From NCBI GenBank assembly GCA_028023455.1, contig JAQFVV010000284.1, positions 96,001-160,000 of the forward strand: DNA of 64,000 nucleotides. The letters are read 5' to 3'. The position numbers were made by a program, and so were the translations under genes. Below are positions 27,600 through 41,500 of the stretch, piece after piece; position 1 is the stretch's first letter, and every line of letters begins with the position of its first letter. The stretch is from Epiperipatus broadwayi (taxonomy: Eukaryota > Onychophora > Udeonychophora > Euonychophora > Peripatidae). A model generated the notes under the pieces. That model was not told the DNA's origin, searched no databases, and saw nothing but the letters and a program-made list of their open reading frames with translations.

Positions 27600-28764
27600 T
27601 CTCCGTTATCCTATTCATGGACAATTACTGTATGAGATGTCACTACTTCCCTATTTTTTACTCTTGAAAGGTTTGTCATCTTTTGTCTGGTAGTAGATTT
27701 ATTTTGAAATTTTGCTTCCTTTGCCTTTCTGTCTTCATCAAGGTTTCCATATTCAATAGCTGTCAGTATATGAGTCATGCCTTTAATATCCTGCACTTGA
27801 CTACTTATCAATATTTTCCTTATCCAAGGTGGCATGTTGTGCCTAATCATTCTTACTATTTATATTTCCAGATAATTGAATGCACTTAGCACTTTTATTC
27901 TATTTACTTGCCTAATGAAAAACTGAGCCTATGTCTCTTGATGGTTAGCTGGGTATCTTTCATGCATGATGAAATATATTAGACTTTCCTGCCACTCTGC
28001 ACTCCAATATAATTGACATCACTGCTTTCTCATATTCCATAAATGTTAGTGATTGTTCAGACAGAGAGTTCCACCAATCTCTGGCAGATTGTTTCAAATG
28101 ATGACTGGAGATTGCCACTTTTTCTTGTTCCATCATATTCTGAAATTGGAAAAATATTTTTAAACTGTCTAAGTGGTGTCTAGGGTTTCCATCTAGTTAC
28201 CCTCTAAAACATTGTCTGTGGATAAGCTTTGCCACAGGAGATGTTACAGGATTGATTATTATTAAAGTAAGGATTTGACTGCTTGTTGCATCTGGATTGG
28301 GTTCAATGGTTGACGATTATTTGTTTTCTCACTATCTCACATGTCATGTTGTCTAGGGAAGTTCAACTGCTGAATCGCTTCACCTGCTTCATCATTAATC
28401 AAGGATTTCATCTCAGCATCATCTTGTTCTTGTTGATCTTGCCACTTTTTCTGAATATCATCATCTGGTAATACTTTTGTCATACAAGTCTGTTTTGACA
28501 CATATTTTTCTCCAAATGGTTCAATCTTTGTACTGTATTTCCCATGAATTCTTGGAACATGATCATCATCATTTTTCTTTCCTCTCTAATTTCTTTGATG
28601 AGAGCTTCCACATTATATTTTTGGTCACTATGAATACAAGTTGCAATTTTGAAAAGGTTAAATACTACCTTGTCGCTGTCATAACCTTCACCTCTATTCT
28701 GTTCCTCCATTTTTGCTTAATATTGGCTATTTTGTTATACAACAATAACACCTTATTTCTATGA
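27600..28764 (-). pseudogene. Gag-like region of the gypsy element
   Basis: The frames at 28480-28710 (MEEQNRGEGYDSDKVVFNLF, Met/Glu/Lys-rich and coiled-coil-like) and 27611-27850 (MIRHNMPPWIRKILISSQVQ) lie upstream of protease in the element's sense. They have the charged, helix-rich texture of gag. No CCHC knuckle was seen. The assignment rests mainly on position. Confidence 0.5.
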
Positions 28765-29245
28765 TGTATTTTAGTCTTTTATAAACAATTTTAACTATCT
28801 CTACTAACCTAGAGACAACAAGGAAAAAAAAAACTAATCAAGATAAATATTTTTGTATGAGTGTCTAGCTGCTATGCTTTTGTATATTATTATAATTGTT
28901 ACAAAAACAAACTTTTATTTCTTTGTAATATAAAATAATACTATAATTTTATTCTCTATAACTATCTTTTTTACTTTTATATGTATTTAGAAATCCAACT
29001 TTGCCCACCTCATGAGATCCTATCTTAACAAATGCCTAAATGTATCATATTGTACATGAAAAAAAAAATCTTGCCCTGTCTGTGTCTGTTTTTAATATTT
29101 ATACTACATATATGATTCTCCTCACTTTACTTTTTTTATTTTTTTATTATTTCATTTAAATGTCACTGCTATGTTGTCACAATATAATTAAAAATAATAC
29201 ACTACAGCTTGACCTGGATTTCTCTGATACCTGAAACAAAAGTTT

Positions 29246-31575
<2,330 letters not shown>

Positions 31576-31668
<93 letters not shown>

Positions 31669-31669
31669 T
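31576..31669. repeat. (ATT)n microsatellite
   Basis: About 31 uninterrupted ATT units. Tyr-, Leu- or Asn-homopolymer frames through it are artefacts. Confidence 0.97.
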
Positions 31670-31709
31670 AAAACAGAAGAATAGAAAAAAAAAACATTAT
31701 ACATACATA

Positions 31710-32666
31710 GCAAATTCTAAACAGGGCATTGCAGGGTGTGGGAATTTTGAATCACCACTCAGATGGGCATCCATATCCGGGGGGAAATAATCTACTGTGC
31801 TGGTCAGATGATGTATGTTGGTTTAACTCAGTTCGAATACTAGACAAAAGTACCTCAAGACCACCCATACACAAGATATTAAATCAAGAATATTATGACT
31901 TCTGCCCTCTTCACCTATTATCGAGTCTAATTACTAACCAACAACATTATCTGAGACATGTATAAATTATTTTCTCACCCATCCCAAGCTTAGCATCAAG
32001 GAGAGACAATGGACAAGAATACTTATGGAACTAAACCAAGTTAAATGTGCCTAACAGATAATATGAAATATGTGTTTTGCATGCCTGGATCGTTGGAAAA
32101 GTAAAATAAAGGATTGAAATAAAATTAGAAAACTTAAGCTTTTAGATTAAATAATATATTTTAATAAATGACATTTTAAAATTATAGGAATGTTTAACTA
32201 CCTCCGCTATTCTTCAATTGATTTGTGATAAAAACTAGACAATAAAGGCGGATAGTAATTATATAAAATTTTGCCGTCTATTTCTTCTCAACATCAATAA
32301 AATTATTAACTTGAAACCCCTCGATGAAGCACAATTAAAATAAATCTTTCACAAAGCATTTCTAGTTGCTTTGTGCTTAAAAACAATTTTAAAACATTTA
32401 AGACATGTATAACTAAATAAGATAAGTATGGGGCTAAAGGTGGACAAAATGGTGTTATCGAGGAGATCATGTTGGCCAAAAAAGAAAACTTACTAGTATT
32501 TGAAGTACAGAAATAATTGAATTGGAGAGATCTTTTTAAATGAAAACTAACTTTTAACTTACACTGCAATGGAATAAGAAACCTTTATAACATTTTAGCA
32601 AGGAGGAATAGTGAAGGAAAAAAAAAGGTTGAATATAAATAGATGATCACACAAAATTTAAATATA
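31710..32666. other. Non-coding interval, possible SINE-like patch
   Basis: 31720-31870 is markedly less AT-rich (AGGGCATTGCAGGGTG; CTCAGTTCGAATACTAGAC) and contains a B-box-like GTTCGAATA. I found no second copy in the window and no clear A box. The rest is AT-rich with no recognised gene. Confidence 0.3.
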
Positions 32667-32860
32667 CCTCTAATATTAGTATAATCAAAAAAACAGTTAC
32701 ATTATATATATATATATGATAAACAAAAATGCAAGTTAAAAAACTTGCTAATGCTTGTATTTATGTCCACAGATGGCGTTCTACCAAAAACACCGATCAA
32801 GCGTATGTTTTGTTTACATAAACGTCAGAGTAGTATTCACTATCTCTAACTATAATTCCA

Positions 32861-32904
32861 CTTTCAGATCATGATTTCAAGCTATTTGCTATCATCAGTG
32901 AAAG
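32861..32904 (-). ncRNA. Type I hammerhead ribozyme, array A copy 1
   Basis: On the minus strand: stem I CUUUCA, core CUGAUGA, stem II UAGC-AAAUA-GCUU, GAAA, then UCAUGAU-C as the short palindromic stem III with the cleavage C, and the closing stem I UGAAAG. Predicted cleavage is after the C preceding UGAAAG. Confidence 0.75.
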
Positions 32905-33320
32905 ACAGGAATAAAGAAACTAGATCTAAACACAAACTCTGAGTGTCTATGAAACAATTTCTATTCAGCTTGCAAGCGTGAATTTTTTAGACACATAATG
33001 TCTTCAAACTCAGCATAGCAAACCAGATAGCTATATGGGTCTGATCTCAGTTCAGCATCACCACATAGTAGAAGCCTCTGCAATCTATATCATTGCAAGA
33101 AATACCTCAAAGGTACATTTATAATAAACAAAAATGCAAGTTAAAAAACTTGCTAACGCTTGTATTTATGTCCACAGATGGCATTCTACCAAAAACACCG
33201 ATCAAGCTATGCTGAGTTTGAAGACATTATGTGTCTAAAAAATTCACACTTGCAAGCTGAATAGAAATTGTTTTATAGACGCTCAGAGTTTGTGTTTAGA
33301 TCTAGTTTCTTTATTCCTGT

Positions 33321-33364
33321 CTTTCACTGATGATAGCAAATAGCTTGAAATCATGATCTGAAAG
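33321..33364 (+). ncRNA. Type I hammerhead ribozyme, array A copy 2
   Basis: Same 44-nt sequence as the minus-strand copy, now on the plus strand: CUUUCA/UGAAAG stem I, CUGAUGA, GAAA and palindromic AUCAUGAU before the cleavage C. Confidence 0.75.
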
Positions 33365-33725
33365 TGGAATTATAGTTAGAGATAGTGAATACTACTCTGA
33401 CGTTTATGTAAACAAAACATATGCTTGATTGGTGTTTTTGGTAGAACGCCATCTGTGGACATAAATACAAGCGTTAGCAAGTTTTTTAACTTGCATTTTT
33501 GTTTATCATAAATGTACCTTTGAGGTCTTTCTTGCAATGATATAGATTGCAGAGGCTTCTACTATGTGGTGATGCTGAACTGAGATAAGACCCATATAGC
33601 TATCTGGTTTGCTATGCTGAGTTTGAAGACATTACGTGTCTAAAAAATTCACGCTTGCAAGCTGAATAGAAATTGTTTCATAGACGCTCAGAGTTTGTGT
33701 TTAGATCTAGTTTCTTTATTCCTGT

Positions 33726-33769
33726 CTTTCACTGATGATAGCAAATAGCTTGAAATCATGATCTGAAAG
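33726..33769 (+). ncRNA. Type I hammerhead ribozyme, array A copy 3
   Basis: Identical 44-nt motif, 405 bp downstream of the previous copy. Confidence 0.75.
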
Positions 33770-34130
33770 TGGAATTATAGTTAGAGATAGTGAATACTAC
33801 TCTGACGTTTATGTAAACAAAACATATGCTTGATCGGTGTTTTTGGTAGAACGCCATCTGTGGACATAAATACAAGCATTAGCAAGTTTTTTAACTTGCA
33901 TTTTTGTTTATCATAAATGTACCTTTGAGGTCTTTCTTGCAATGATATAGATTGCAGAGGCTTCTACTATGTGGTGATGCTGAACTGAGATCAGACCCAT
34001 ATAGCTATCTGGTTTGCTATGCTGAGTTTGAAGACAGTACGTGTCTAAAAAATTCACGCTTGCAAGCTGAATAGAAATTGTTTCATAGATGCTCAGAGTT
34101 TGTGTTTAGATCTATTTTCTTTATTCCTGT

Positions 34131-34174
34131 TTTTCACTGATGATAGCAAATAGCTTGAAATCATGATCTGAAAG
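34131..34174 (+). ncRNA. Type I hammerhead ribozyme, array A copy 4
   Basis: Same motif, 405 bp further on. The 5' stem I strand reads UUUUCA, so the outermost pair becomes a U-G wobble and the helix is kept. Confidence 0.7.
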
Positions 34175-35303
34175 TGGAATTATAGTTAGAGATAGTGAAT
34201 ACTACTCTGACATTTATGTAAACAAAACATACGCTTGATTGATGTTTTTGGTAGAACGCCATCTATGGACATATATATATATATAATTAAATAAAACAGT
34301 TAAGAAAGGTATTTATCAAAAGGTAAAGTATAAATAGTTCATGCAGAGAGATACGGTTACTGTCCTGGTTCCTTGGTCCAGTTCCCTCACCGTTTGTGGA
34401 TTGATACATCTGTAGAGATATATTTGTCCAGACAAAGAAATGGAAATATGCAGCATTTTTAATGAAAGGTCACACAGTCATGGCACAAAGTTCAGGTTTC
34501 TATAGGTTGGATACTATGGCGTTTTGATGGTTTTAGGACCCCTGTGGCAGGCAAAGCTGTTTGCCTAACTGCCAATCATGATTGTGTCCATAAAATTAAT
34601 ATACTTTTTAACCTGATGTTGAAATTTATAACAGTGATTTCGAGGACAAAAGTTGAATAAATTTAGGAGCAGAATTTGAACAAGTTGAATGACAAAATCT
34701 GCCTAATTCAGGCACAATATTTTCTGTGTTTAGCAACAAAATCTTGGAAAATCACAGCACAGTATCAGCATGAATAAGCATAGGAGACCAGAGAGATTTT
34801 TAAAAGTAAAATCTCATTAATCTAGACACAGGAATCCGCACGAATCACTAAAAGCATAGAGAGCTGATCGTAGTAAAATCAATCAATAACCAACTAACCA
34901 ATCACATAATAAGCTAATAACCCAGTCTTTTGTTCTCATCTCCTTTTTATGCCTTTCTGTCAGCTACCCTTCTATTGTTTTGCATATGATTTTAGATCTT
35001 GATAAGCCCCCATGCTTCATTGTTTCAAGGTAACTTTTTCTAAAAATAACTTTTAATTTCTTATTCTAGATTACTTTATTTAAACTTTTGAATTTCTATT
35101 AATTAAAAAGGCCATCTTTAATTTGCCTTGAATGGGACAACTAATTAAAACATACATTCCTTTAGAAAATGCAAGCAGGCTTATCTCAAAACAAAATCAT
35201 ATGCCATATTTTAACAAAATTTAAAAAGAAAAATATATTATTATTTCAAATAACATTTTATTTCAACAGAATTTTGCATTAACTCATATATATATATATA
35301 TAT

Positions 35304-38300
35304 TGAAATGATAACTTTCCAAGCCCCTATCGTTTCACCATCAAACCTAATGACACTCTCATCTGTGCTAAGTTCGAACCTATTTAAATGTTAATAAATA
35401 TAAAATTCGTTCATGTCTGGATAAACAGTATTATATATTTACGTGCGAACCAATGCTATAATTAGATAGGATTAGTAAAATTATAGCATACTAAAGTTAT
35501 TTAATATTTCTAAAAATGTTTATTATATTATTTAAGTTAAGAGTAAATTATTAATTTTGTTGTTTAATATTGTAATTTCATATGTGGATATATAATCTGT
35601 GCTATATAGAAGAAAGACCTGATTTAAAATATGTAAAAGCCAGTATCTAAAAATAATATTAAATGTCTTTTAAAAATTGTTAAAAGATCTCTTGTTTTAA
35701 ATATATTTCAGGGAAAAAGTTTCTCGAAAATATATTTAAAAGCTATATCAAATTGTTTGTAAATTATCTTAAATAAATATGTTAAAAATGTTTTCGTTTT
35801 AAAAAAATGTTAAAAGGTTGTTTTTAATATAAGATAAAAATAAAAGCTGGTCAAATAATTAAAAAGATTTTTGATTGTAAACAAGTGTCATTAACGACCA
35901 CACCTGGAATTCGTAAAAAGTAAAACTTGTTCAAAATTTACTAATTAAAATCTCCTTAGATAAGATTAAGTTATTTTAAAATCTAAATTGGACAACTGTT
36001 TGCAACGAAAAATCTTAATTATAATAGCTTATGGAATGTTTCTAACATAAGTTATCTAAGATTTTAAAAATCTGGATTATAAATTGAAAAATATTTAATT
36101 AAATTCCTGAGTTTAGTGGGTCTTGAGGGGAGAGATTCCGATAAGGAAAACATATAAATACTCTGTATTTTTTTTAACAGGGGATAGACAGCCATATTGT
36201 TAGTGAGAATTGCAGCCAGTCTTCACAATTGTTAATGTTTAACATGTCTGGCTAAAAGCGGGCATCTTGTTGCTGTTACTCCGCGGGAGAACGGGGTTTC
36301 TCTTGTCGAAATGCCTAAACCACCATCATGCCGATAGAAGAGACGAGCCTAACATAATGGGAAAGATGATGCCATCAGCCGCCCAGTAAAACTCATCAAA
36401 ATTACAGCCAAGAACTTGCAGTCCAGATAAAATACCGGTACCATTTTATTTTTCAAACCGCAGAGCTCTGTGTAATTCTTTATGTAAATATATCTATATA
36501 AGTTAGCTAACTTTCTTTTAAAATAATGATAAAGCTAAATGTAATCAAAACTTAGAATCCATTTAATATTTTAAATATGTCAATTGCTATCAAAATTTAA
36601 TGTGTTAAAGTTTAAATAATCTGACTTATTTATATTTTCCTTTCATTTAAAGTACATTATAAGTGTCTAATTTAAAGTTATATCACTGCGGTTATGTCTA
36701 TATTTTTTTGCTTATTTTATTTTAAATGCTTATTATATTTCATATGCCAATATTTCAAAACAGAGAGCACTTAATTTCATGTACATTTTAAGAAGATATT
36801 ATTTGAAAATCTTCATGTAATTTATTTATAGCATCAACTTTCTGCGCTGTTTCGAAATCCTATTTTTTTATTATTTAAATGATTTAATATGCGAAATGTG
36901 GTTAAAAACTTAACCTTATAGTTTTATTTAGAATTAAATTTAGCCTTGATCATATTTATAAGTATATTTGACATTTAAATTCTTAAGTCCATAGAAATAT
37001 ACTTTCCCTCTTTAAATATTTATTATCTATAAGTAACTTAATAGATCGAACATGTCAAAGTACAGATGTAGTAATATCCCCTTTTGTAGCATAGACATTT
37101 ATTACCAGGCTACACAAGAGTTGGTCCCAATTTGATAGAGCTAATATGCTATTAACTCGTATTTCATAGTATGAAATATACTATTCTTTGCTTGGCGGAT
37201 GTGATATTATTTTATAAAAATATTCTCGTTTTGCTGCTATACGTAATATACGTATCTCAAGATGGAGCCACGGCATTGTCAGCACATCTGTTCTTATAGG
37301 GTAGAGCAGTAGCAAAGCCTGAGCCAAGGCCAGGTTAGCACGTAAGACCCCTGCCATTCCTGAACACAAATGTTCCTTTTCACGCAGCATTGCGATCGGT
37401 TACAGGGTACCGGCGTTTGTCGCAAGAACCCTGAAGTTATTTCATCCGCAGAGCGACTTTTCCTATTATTGTTTACCTGTGCCATAGCGCATTGGTAAAA
37501 TCTTATTTCAGCCAACTCTCCCACCTTAACATAACGCTTTCAGCATTCTGAAATTTTCTCTCGAAAGCCATGTTCGATCGATCATTACTTGAGCTGGTTT
37601 ATGCGCTCGTTATTAAATTATATTGGATATTTTAGTAAATGAATTCATGATCAAAGTTCAATATAATTATTTATATAACAGCCACCAATGTAATAGGATT
37701 TGGCTTATCGAGATTTATAGACATAACGTAGTGATTAATTATGTATCAACTGTAAACAATTCCTAAGATGGGCACATGTTAAACCCATTTATGAAAATTA
37801 AATGAAAGTATTTATATAAAGCTATTTTGAATTGTATAAAAATTATTTATATAAAGCTATTTTGAACTGTATATAAAAAGAGAATGTGTTCTCATAATTA
37901 TCAAATATTTGCGTAGATTCTACGCTGAATGCTGTTGTAAATAAATAATATATAGCTATGCCAATTGTAAATAAATATATAATTAATTTAATGTATTTCA
38001 TTCTCTGTTTCGTTATTGATCTAATTCAATCCAATTCTAATTATTATTTATAGCCTCTATATGTGAAAACTATGCATTAAGTTAAATTAGATTAGTGATT
38101 TATCTTAGTCAATTAAGAACCTCTCTTTTAATTATCAGAGTCTCATTGCTTCTCCGTGACCTATGTCAGCCGTGTGAAAAGAGGTATACTACGTGTAATT
38201 TCAAGGTGGTCATTTGTAGGGTATTGAGTCTTGGAATTCTGGCTTACGAGTTGAAGTGTGGTCGGACTCGGGATGTCACAGTCCTAGTCTGGTCAGCTTC

Positions 38301-38359
38301 GGTCTCTTTTGCTTGGATTCTGAATTCTGTTACGCGAATGTACAAACTTGACTGTTACA
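35304..38359. mobile_element. G+C-richer block bounded by TA repeats, possible solo LTR or large non-coding element
   Basis: The block starts TGAAATGATAAC directly after a TA run and ends GACTGTTACA directly before another. These TG...CA ends resemble the ...CTGTTACA end of the 3' LTR at 6902. Parts at 36170-36460, 37180-37560 and 38140-38350 are the least AT-rich sequence in the window and contain CpGs, in contrast to both flanks. No reading frame is convincing and no internal direct repeat was found. It could be an unusually long solo LTR, a non-autonomous element, or promoter-like host sequence. Confidence 0.3.
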
Positions 38360-38370
38360 ATATATATATA

Positions 38371-38616
38371 TATATATTTGATTAATACAGTAATTTTATA
38401 GCAATTTAATCTTAACTGAATTTATTTTAAAAAAATATTTAAATGCAAATACAAATTTAAACACCATTAAGTAAGCAAAGTGAATGAAATAATTTTAGCT
38501 TTAATGCAAAATCCTGCTGATACTGGACTATAAACTTAATTTGTCTACAATATTGGTTACGTTTATAGAAGGTCGTGAAGCATGGATCAGACTTCCAGAT
38601 CTATTGCTTCAATAAG
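38371..38616 (+). repeat. Dispersed ~250-bp duplication (copy 2) with a broken exon copy
   Basis: It matches 24011-24254, including the acceptor-like TTATAG and EGREAWIRLPDLLLQ, the counterpart of EGFEAWIGLPDPLLH. A TAA stop then follows and the similarity ends. The rest of the exon and its donor are absent, so it is a truncated pseudo-exon or a repeat carrying exon sequence. Confidence 0.65.
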
Positions 38617-39799
38617 TTCTCACAAGAAAGGTAGTAGATGAAGTCATACCTTTTGTTTCTTTATACTGATTTCCATGAGGTTTATTGAATTGTTTTTACT
38701 ATTGAGTCTTTACTCTAGTTACTCCTTCATGTCCTATGCATTGTATCACTATCTGAATTTCATTAGTAAAACATCATTATTTCTGAAAGTTGAATAATGG
38801 ATAATTTTAATGAGATAACTTGTTTTAAAAAAGGCAAGATAGGTTTGATATTGTGAAGAAATTCAAATGATGTTGAAAGCATAATATTGTTGGAAAATAT
38901 AACAAAGGAATCATAATATTTCCTAAATATTTTTGAAAGATTTTGGTGCTAAAAGAATCATAACTATTCTTTTTTTTTTTTCAAATATTTTGCTACCTTC
39001 GATTTTTTATATATCAACAACATTTTGGTAAAACAATGTGTATTTTACAATGAAACCTTAAATGAAGTACATTAGTGTATAATAAATGCTTATATTTTAT
39101 TTACATTTTTATATTTTATGTTTTGAACATGAAACACACATCATAAAATAGAATGGTGCCAAGCAAAATTTTTTTATTATTTAGTACATGTATAAACATG
39201 GTTTTATAAAATTTATGCTAGATATTTTTTTTGTATATAAAGTAAAATGATATTGATTATTCATTGATCTAGAAATAAGTTTAATATAATATTGTAGGGT
39301 GCAATAATTAAATGTTTTGAATAATTAATACATGATATGTATTTGTAAATAAAAATTTCTAAGCCAGAATAAATGCTTATACATTAATAATTTTTGAGAT
39401 TGAAAATCTGTAAATTCAATTTTTCTTTTATTTGAATTTTGTATTTTTTTAATTTTGATACAATATTTGTCAGTTCTTTTTTTATAAACTATTGTAAATA
39501 TTTTGTATATAATTGTTTTCTAGTATAAAATAGATTTGCTAATATTGTTGTTAAAAACTTGTTGTCCATGTTATTATTGATCTCCTCACTACAGAAAAAA
39601 CTCTGATCCACAGAATTTAGAACTAAACATATTACATATTTTTCATGCTATAATTTTATAATGATATTATTTATTTAAACAATATTAATTATTATTCAAA
39701 AAATGACACAAAAAATTATACAGTTTAAGATTATTTTAGTCATAATTTATTACTGAAATACTGCCATCTAATCAAATGTATTTCTCAGTCCCACATTTC
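38617..39799. other. AT-rich interval, nothing recognised
   Basis: I saw no gene, structured repeat or microsatellite of note here. Confidence 0.5.
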
Positions 39800-41500
39800 C
39801 CTCTGAGAATAATTTAATTTGTATAAAAGAATATTATGGTTTTAGAATGTGTTTATGATTAAAATCTGATTATGAAGACAAAGTAATTATTCAAATGAAA
39901 AAGCTTAACTTCATAAAAGTTGATAAAGTAAGTACAGAACATTTATGTATTCAATTTACTAATAACATTTTTGAAAAAGCCAAAAATAAAGTGATTGATA
40001 ATAGTACTTATTATAAAAGTTATGCTTCTGCTGCAATATGTTCTAAGATTTTTTTTTCAAATATAAAACTGCATAAAGAAAATGATCCACTGTGTTTAAT
40101 GGTTGATTTGGGGGGAGGGGCATTTTATTATGAAATGTGTTGTTTAATTGAAAAAATGCTACAAGAAATTATTGGTGTTGGTAAATCTACTATATGTTCT
40201 TCATTTGAATTTGTTAATAAAATCTGTAACATTCAGATCGATGTTAATGACAATATATGTACTCTAGATGTTAGTGAAATGTATGGATCAATTGATTGAT
40301 TGGCATCTATTGAAATTATTTACAACACATTAAGTTTTAAAAAAGTTAACATGAAAATAATAAAATTTATAGCTGAAACATTAAACTTTATCAATAAAAA
40401 TATTTATGCCATTTTTAAGAAGGATTTTTATAAAATGTGCAATGGATGGCCCATGGGTTTACATATTGTTGCTCAAATATATAATTTTATCATTTCTACA
40501 TACAAAAAAAATATTTTTAAAAAGGAATATTATAAAAAATATATTACTGTATCTTATCGATACATTGATGATGTTTTTTTTATGTGCTAGATGAAATACA
40601 ATTAATGAGTTGTTTAAAGAATTAAATGGTTAAAAGTTCTAAGATGGATAAAAACATAGGAAGATTTAATGTGCATTCAGTTACTTGATCTTAAAATAAC
40701 TAGAAATTAATGCATGCTGTATTACTGTATGGCCATTAAAGCAATAGTAAAAAGAGGTTATATGTCATGTAAATCAAAGATGCCAATGCCACACAAAATG
40801 GCAGGTTTGGCACATTTGAAGATTTTTAGAAATAATATTCTTTGCAAATATTCATCAGATATAGGCAAAAATATTGAAATATATTCAAATAAATTGTTAA
40901 ATGTTGGCTACAATTATAATCATATATATATAATGTTATTAGATATTTTAATATAAAATATAAGAATAAAAACTTTAATAATAATAATAATTTTCCTGTT
41001 AATAAAAAATATGAATATCAATCCCATATATTTCAAATGATCAAGTAAATTTAATAAGAAAAATTTATAAAGGTATATATGATATTGCATTTTACACACC
41101 TCTTGTATCAAATTAATAAATAACTGCAAAAATAAAATCTCATTTGTAATAAAAATTGTATCATTTATGAATGGAAATGTAAGTGTTGCAGTGGATATAT
41201 AGGTGAATCTAGATGTATGTTGGAAAAAAGAACTAAAGAGCACTTGCTATTATTAAAATGAGTTCAGAAGTCAAAACAAAATTGCATTGTAGATAATATT
41301 TCAGCATTTGTTTTTATGACCATAGTAACTCATGTATTTATGGTTTTGACTTAAATTTTAATAATGTAAAAATATTGCAAATTGAAAAAAATAAAGAAAA
41401 ATAAAGGAAGCTATGATAATATATAAATATAAACATGACTTAATTAATAGGCAAACAGCAAACATTAAGATCATGGAATTGTGGAAATGTTAGCCTTTCA
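39800..41500 (+). mobile_element. Divergent PLE, copy A, decayed
   Basis: The frame from 39895 reads LCIQFTNNIFEKAKNKVID and NICTLDVSEMYGSID (RT motif with catalytic Asp), then a TGA. It resumes at 40300 with FYKMCNGWPMGLHIVAQIYN and the catalytic YRYIDDVFF (near 40.56 kb). After a stop and frameshifts the nuclease region near 41.15-41.25 kb gives CIIYEWKCKCCSGYIGESRC, a GIY-YIG motif. A tail resembling INRQTANIKIMELW is near 41.45 kb. It is the same family as copy B (41.88-46.53 kb) and copy C (22.7 kb). Its 5' part is missing relative to copy B. A TA tract at 40921-40932 marks the place where copy B carries an insertion. Confidence 0.8.

Larger units (their letters stand above)
24480..28764 (-). 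mobile_element. Ty3/gypsy retrotransposon, near full-length coding region, decayed
   Basis: Reading from 28.76 kb down to 24.48 kb the order is gag-like, protease, reverse transcriptase, RNase H, integrase, the Ty3/gypsy order. Each domain is recognised by motif (separate entries). Frequent stops and several frameshifts make the copy inactive. I did not find flanking LTRs: sequence on both sides is AT-rich and lacks an obvious direct repeat. The element is distinct from the LTR element at 1-6902, although both have the NESTGF integrase motif. Confidence 0.85.
32718..34272. mobile_element. Retrozyme-like tandem/inverted array A (405-bp units with hammerheads)
   Basis: The array has one minus-oriented unit (32718-33122) and a partial second minus unit to about 33207. 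It then flips and continues as plus-oriented units to 34272, the last one truncated. Successive plus hammerheads start at 33321, 33726 and 34131, exactly 405 bp apart. The unit body is shared with array B at 43.5-45.9 kb at recognisable but lower identity, for example GCTATCATCAGTGAA and AGATCTAGTTTCT. TA repeats flank both sides. There is no coding potential. Tandem ~400-bp units each with a type I hammerhead match animal retrozymes, whose transcripts are cut into unit-length circles. Mobility in trans is inferred. Confidence 0.75.
32667..35285. repeat. Dispersed ~1.1 kb repeat, copy 2, split by an insertion
   Basis: 32667-32714 matches 21121-21160 and 34273-35285 matches 21240-22242. The intervening 32718-34272 is a hammerhead-bearing array absent from copy 1, which has only TA repeat there. 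The array therefore inserted into the TA tract of an existing copy. Confidence 0.85.

Noticed and set aside
37181-37524. Minus-strand open frames in the G+C-richer block
   Set aside because: The overlapping frames lack motifs and splice context. The open length is explained by higher G+C content.
40850-40870. CTGATGA on the minus strand within PLE copies A and B (also near 43.33 kb)
   Set aside because: It lies in PLE coding sequence and lacks GAAA and a stem I.
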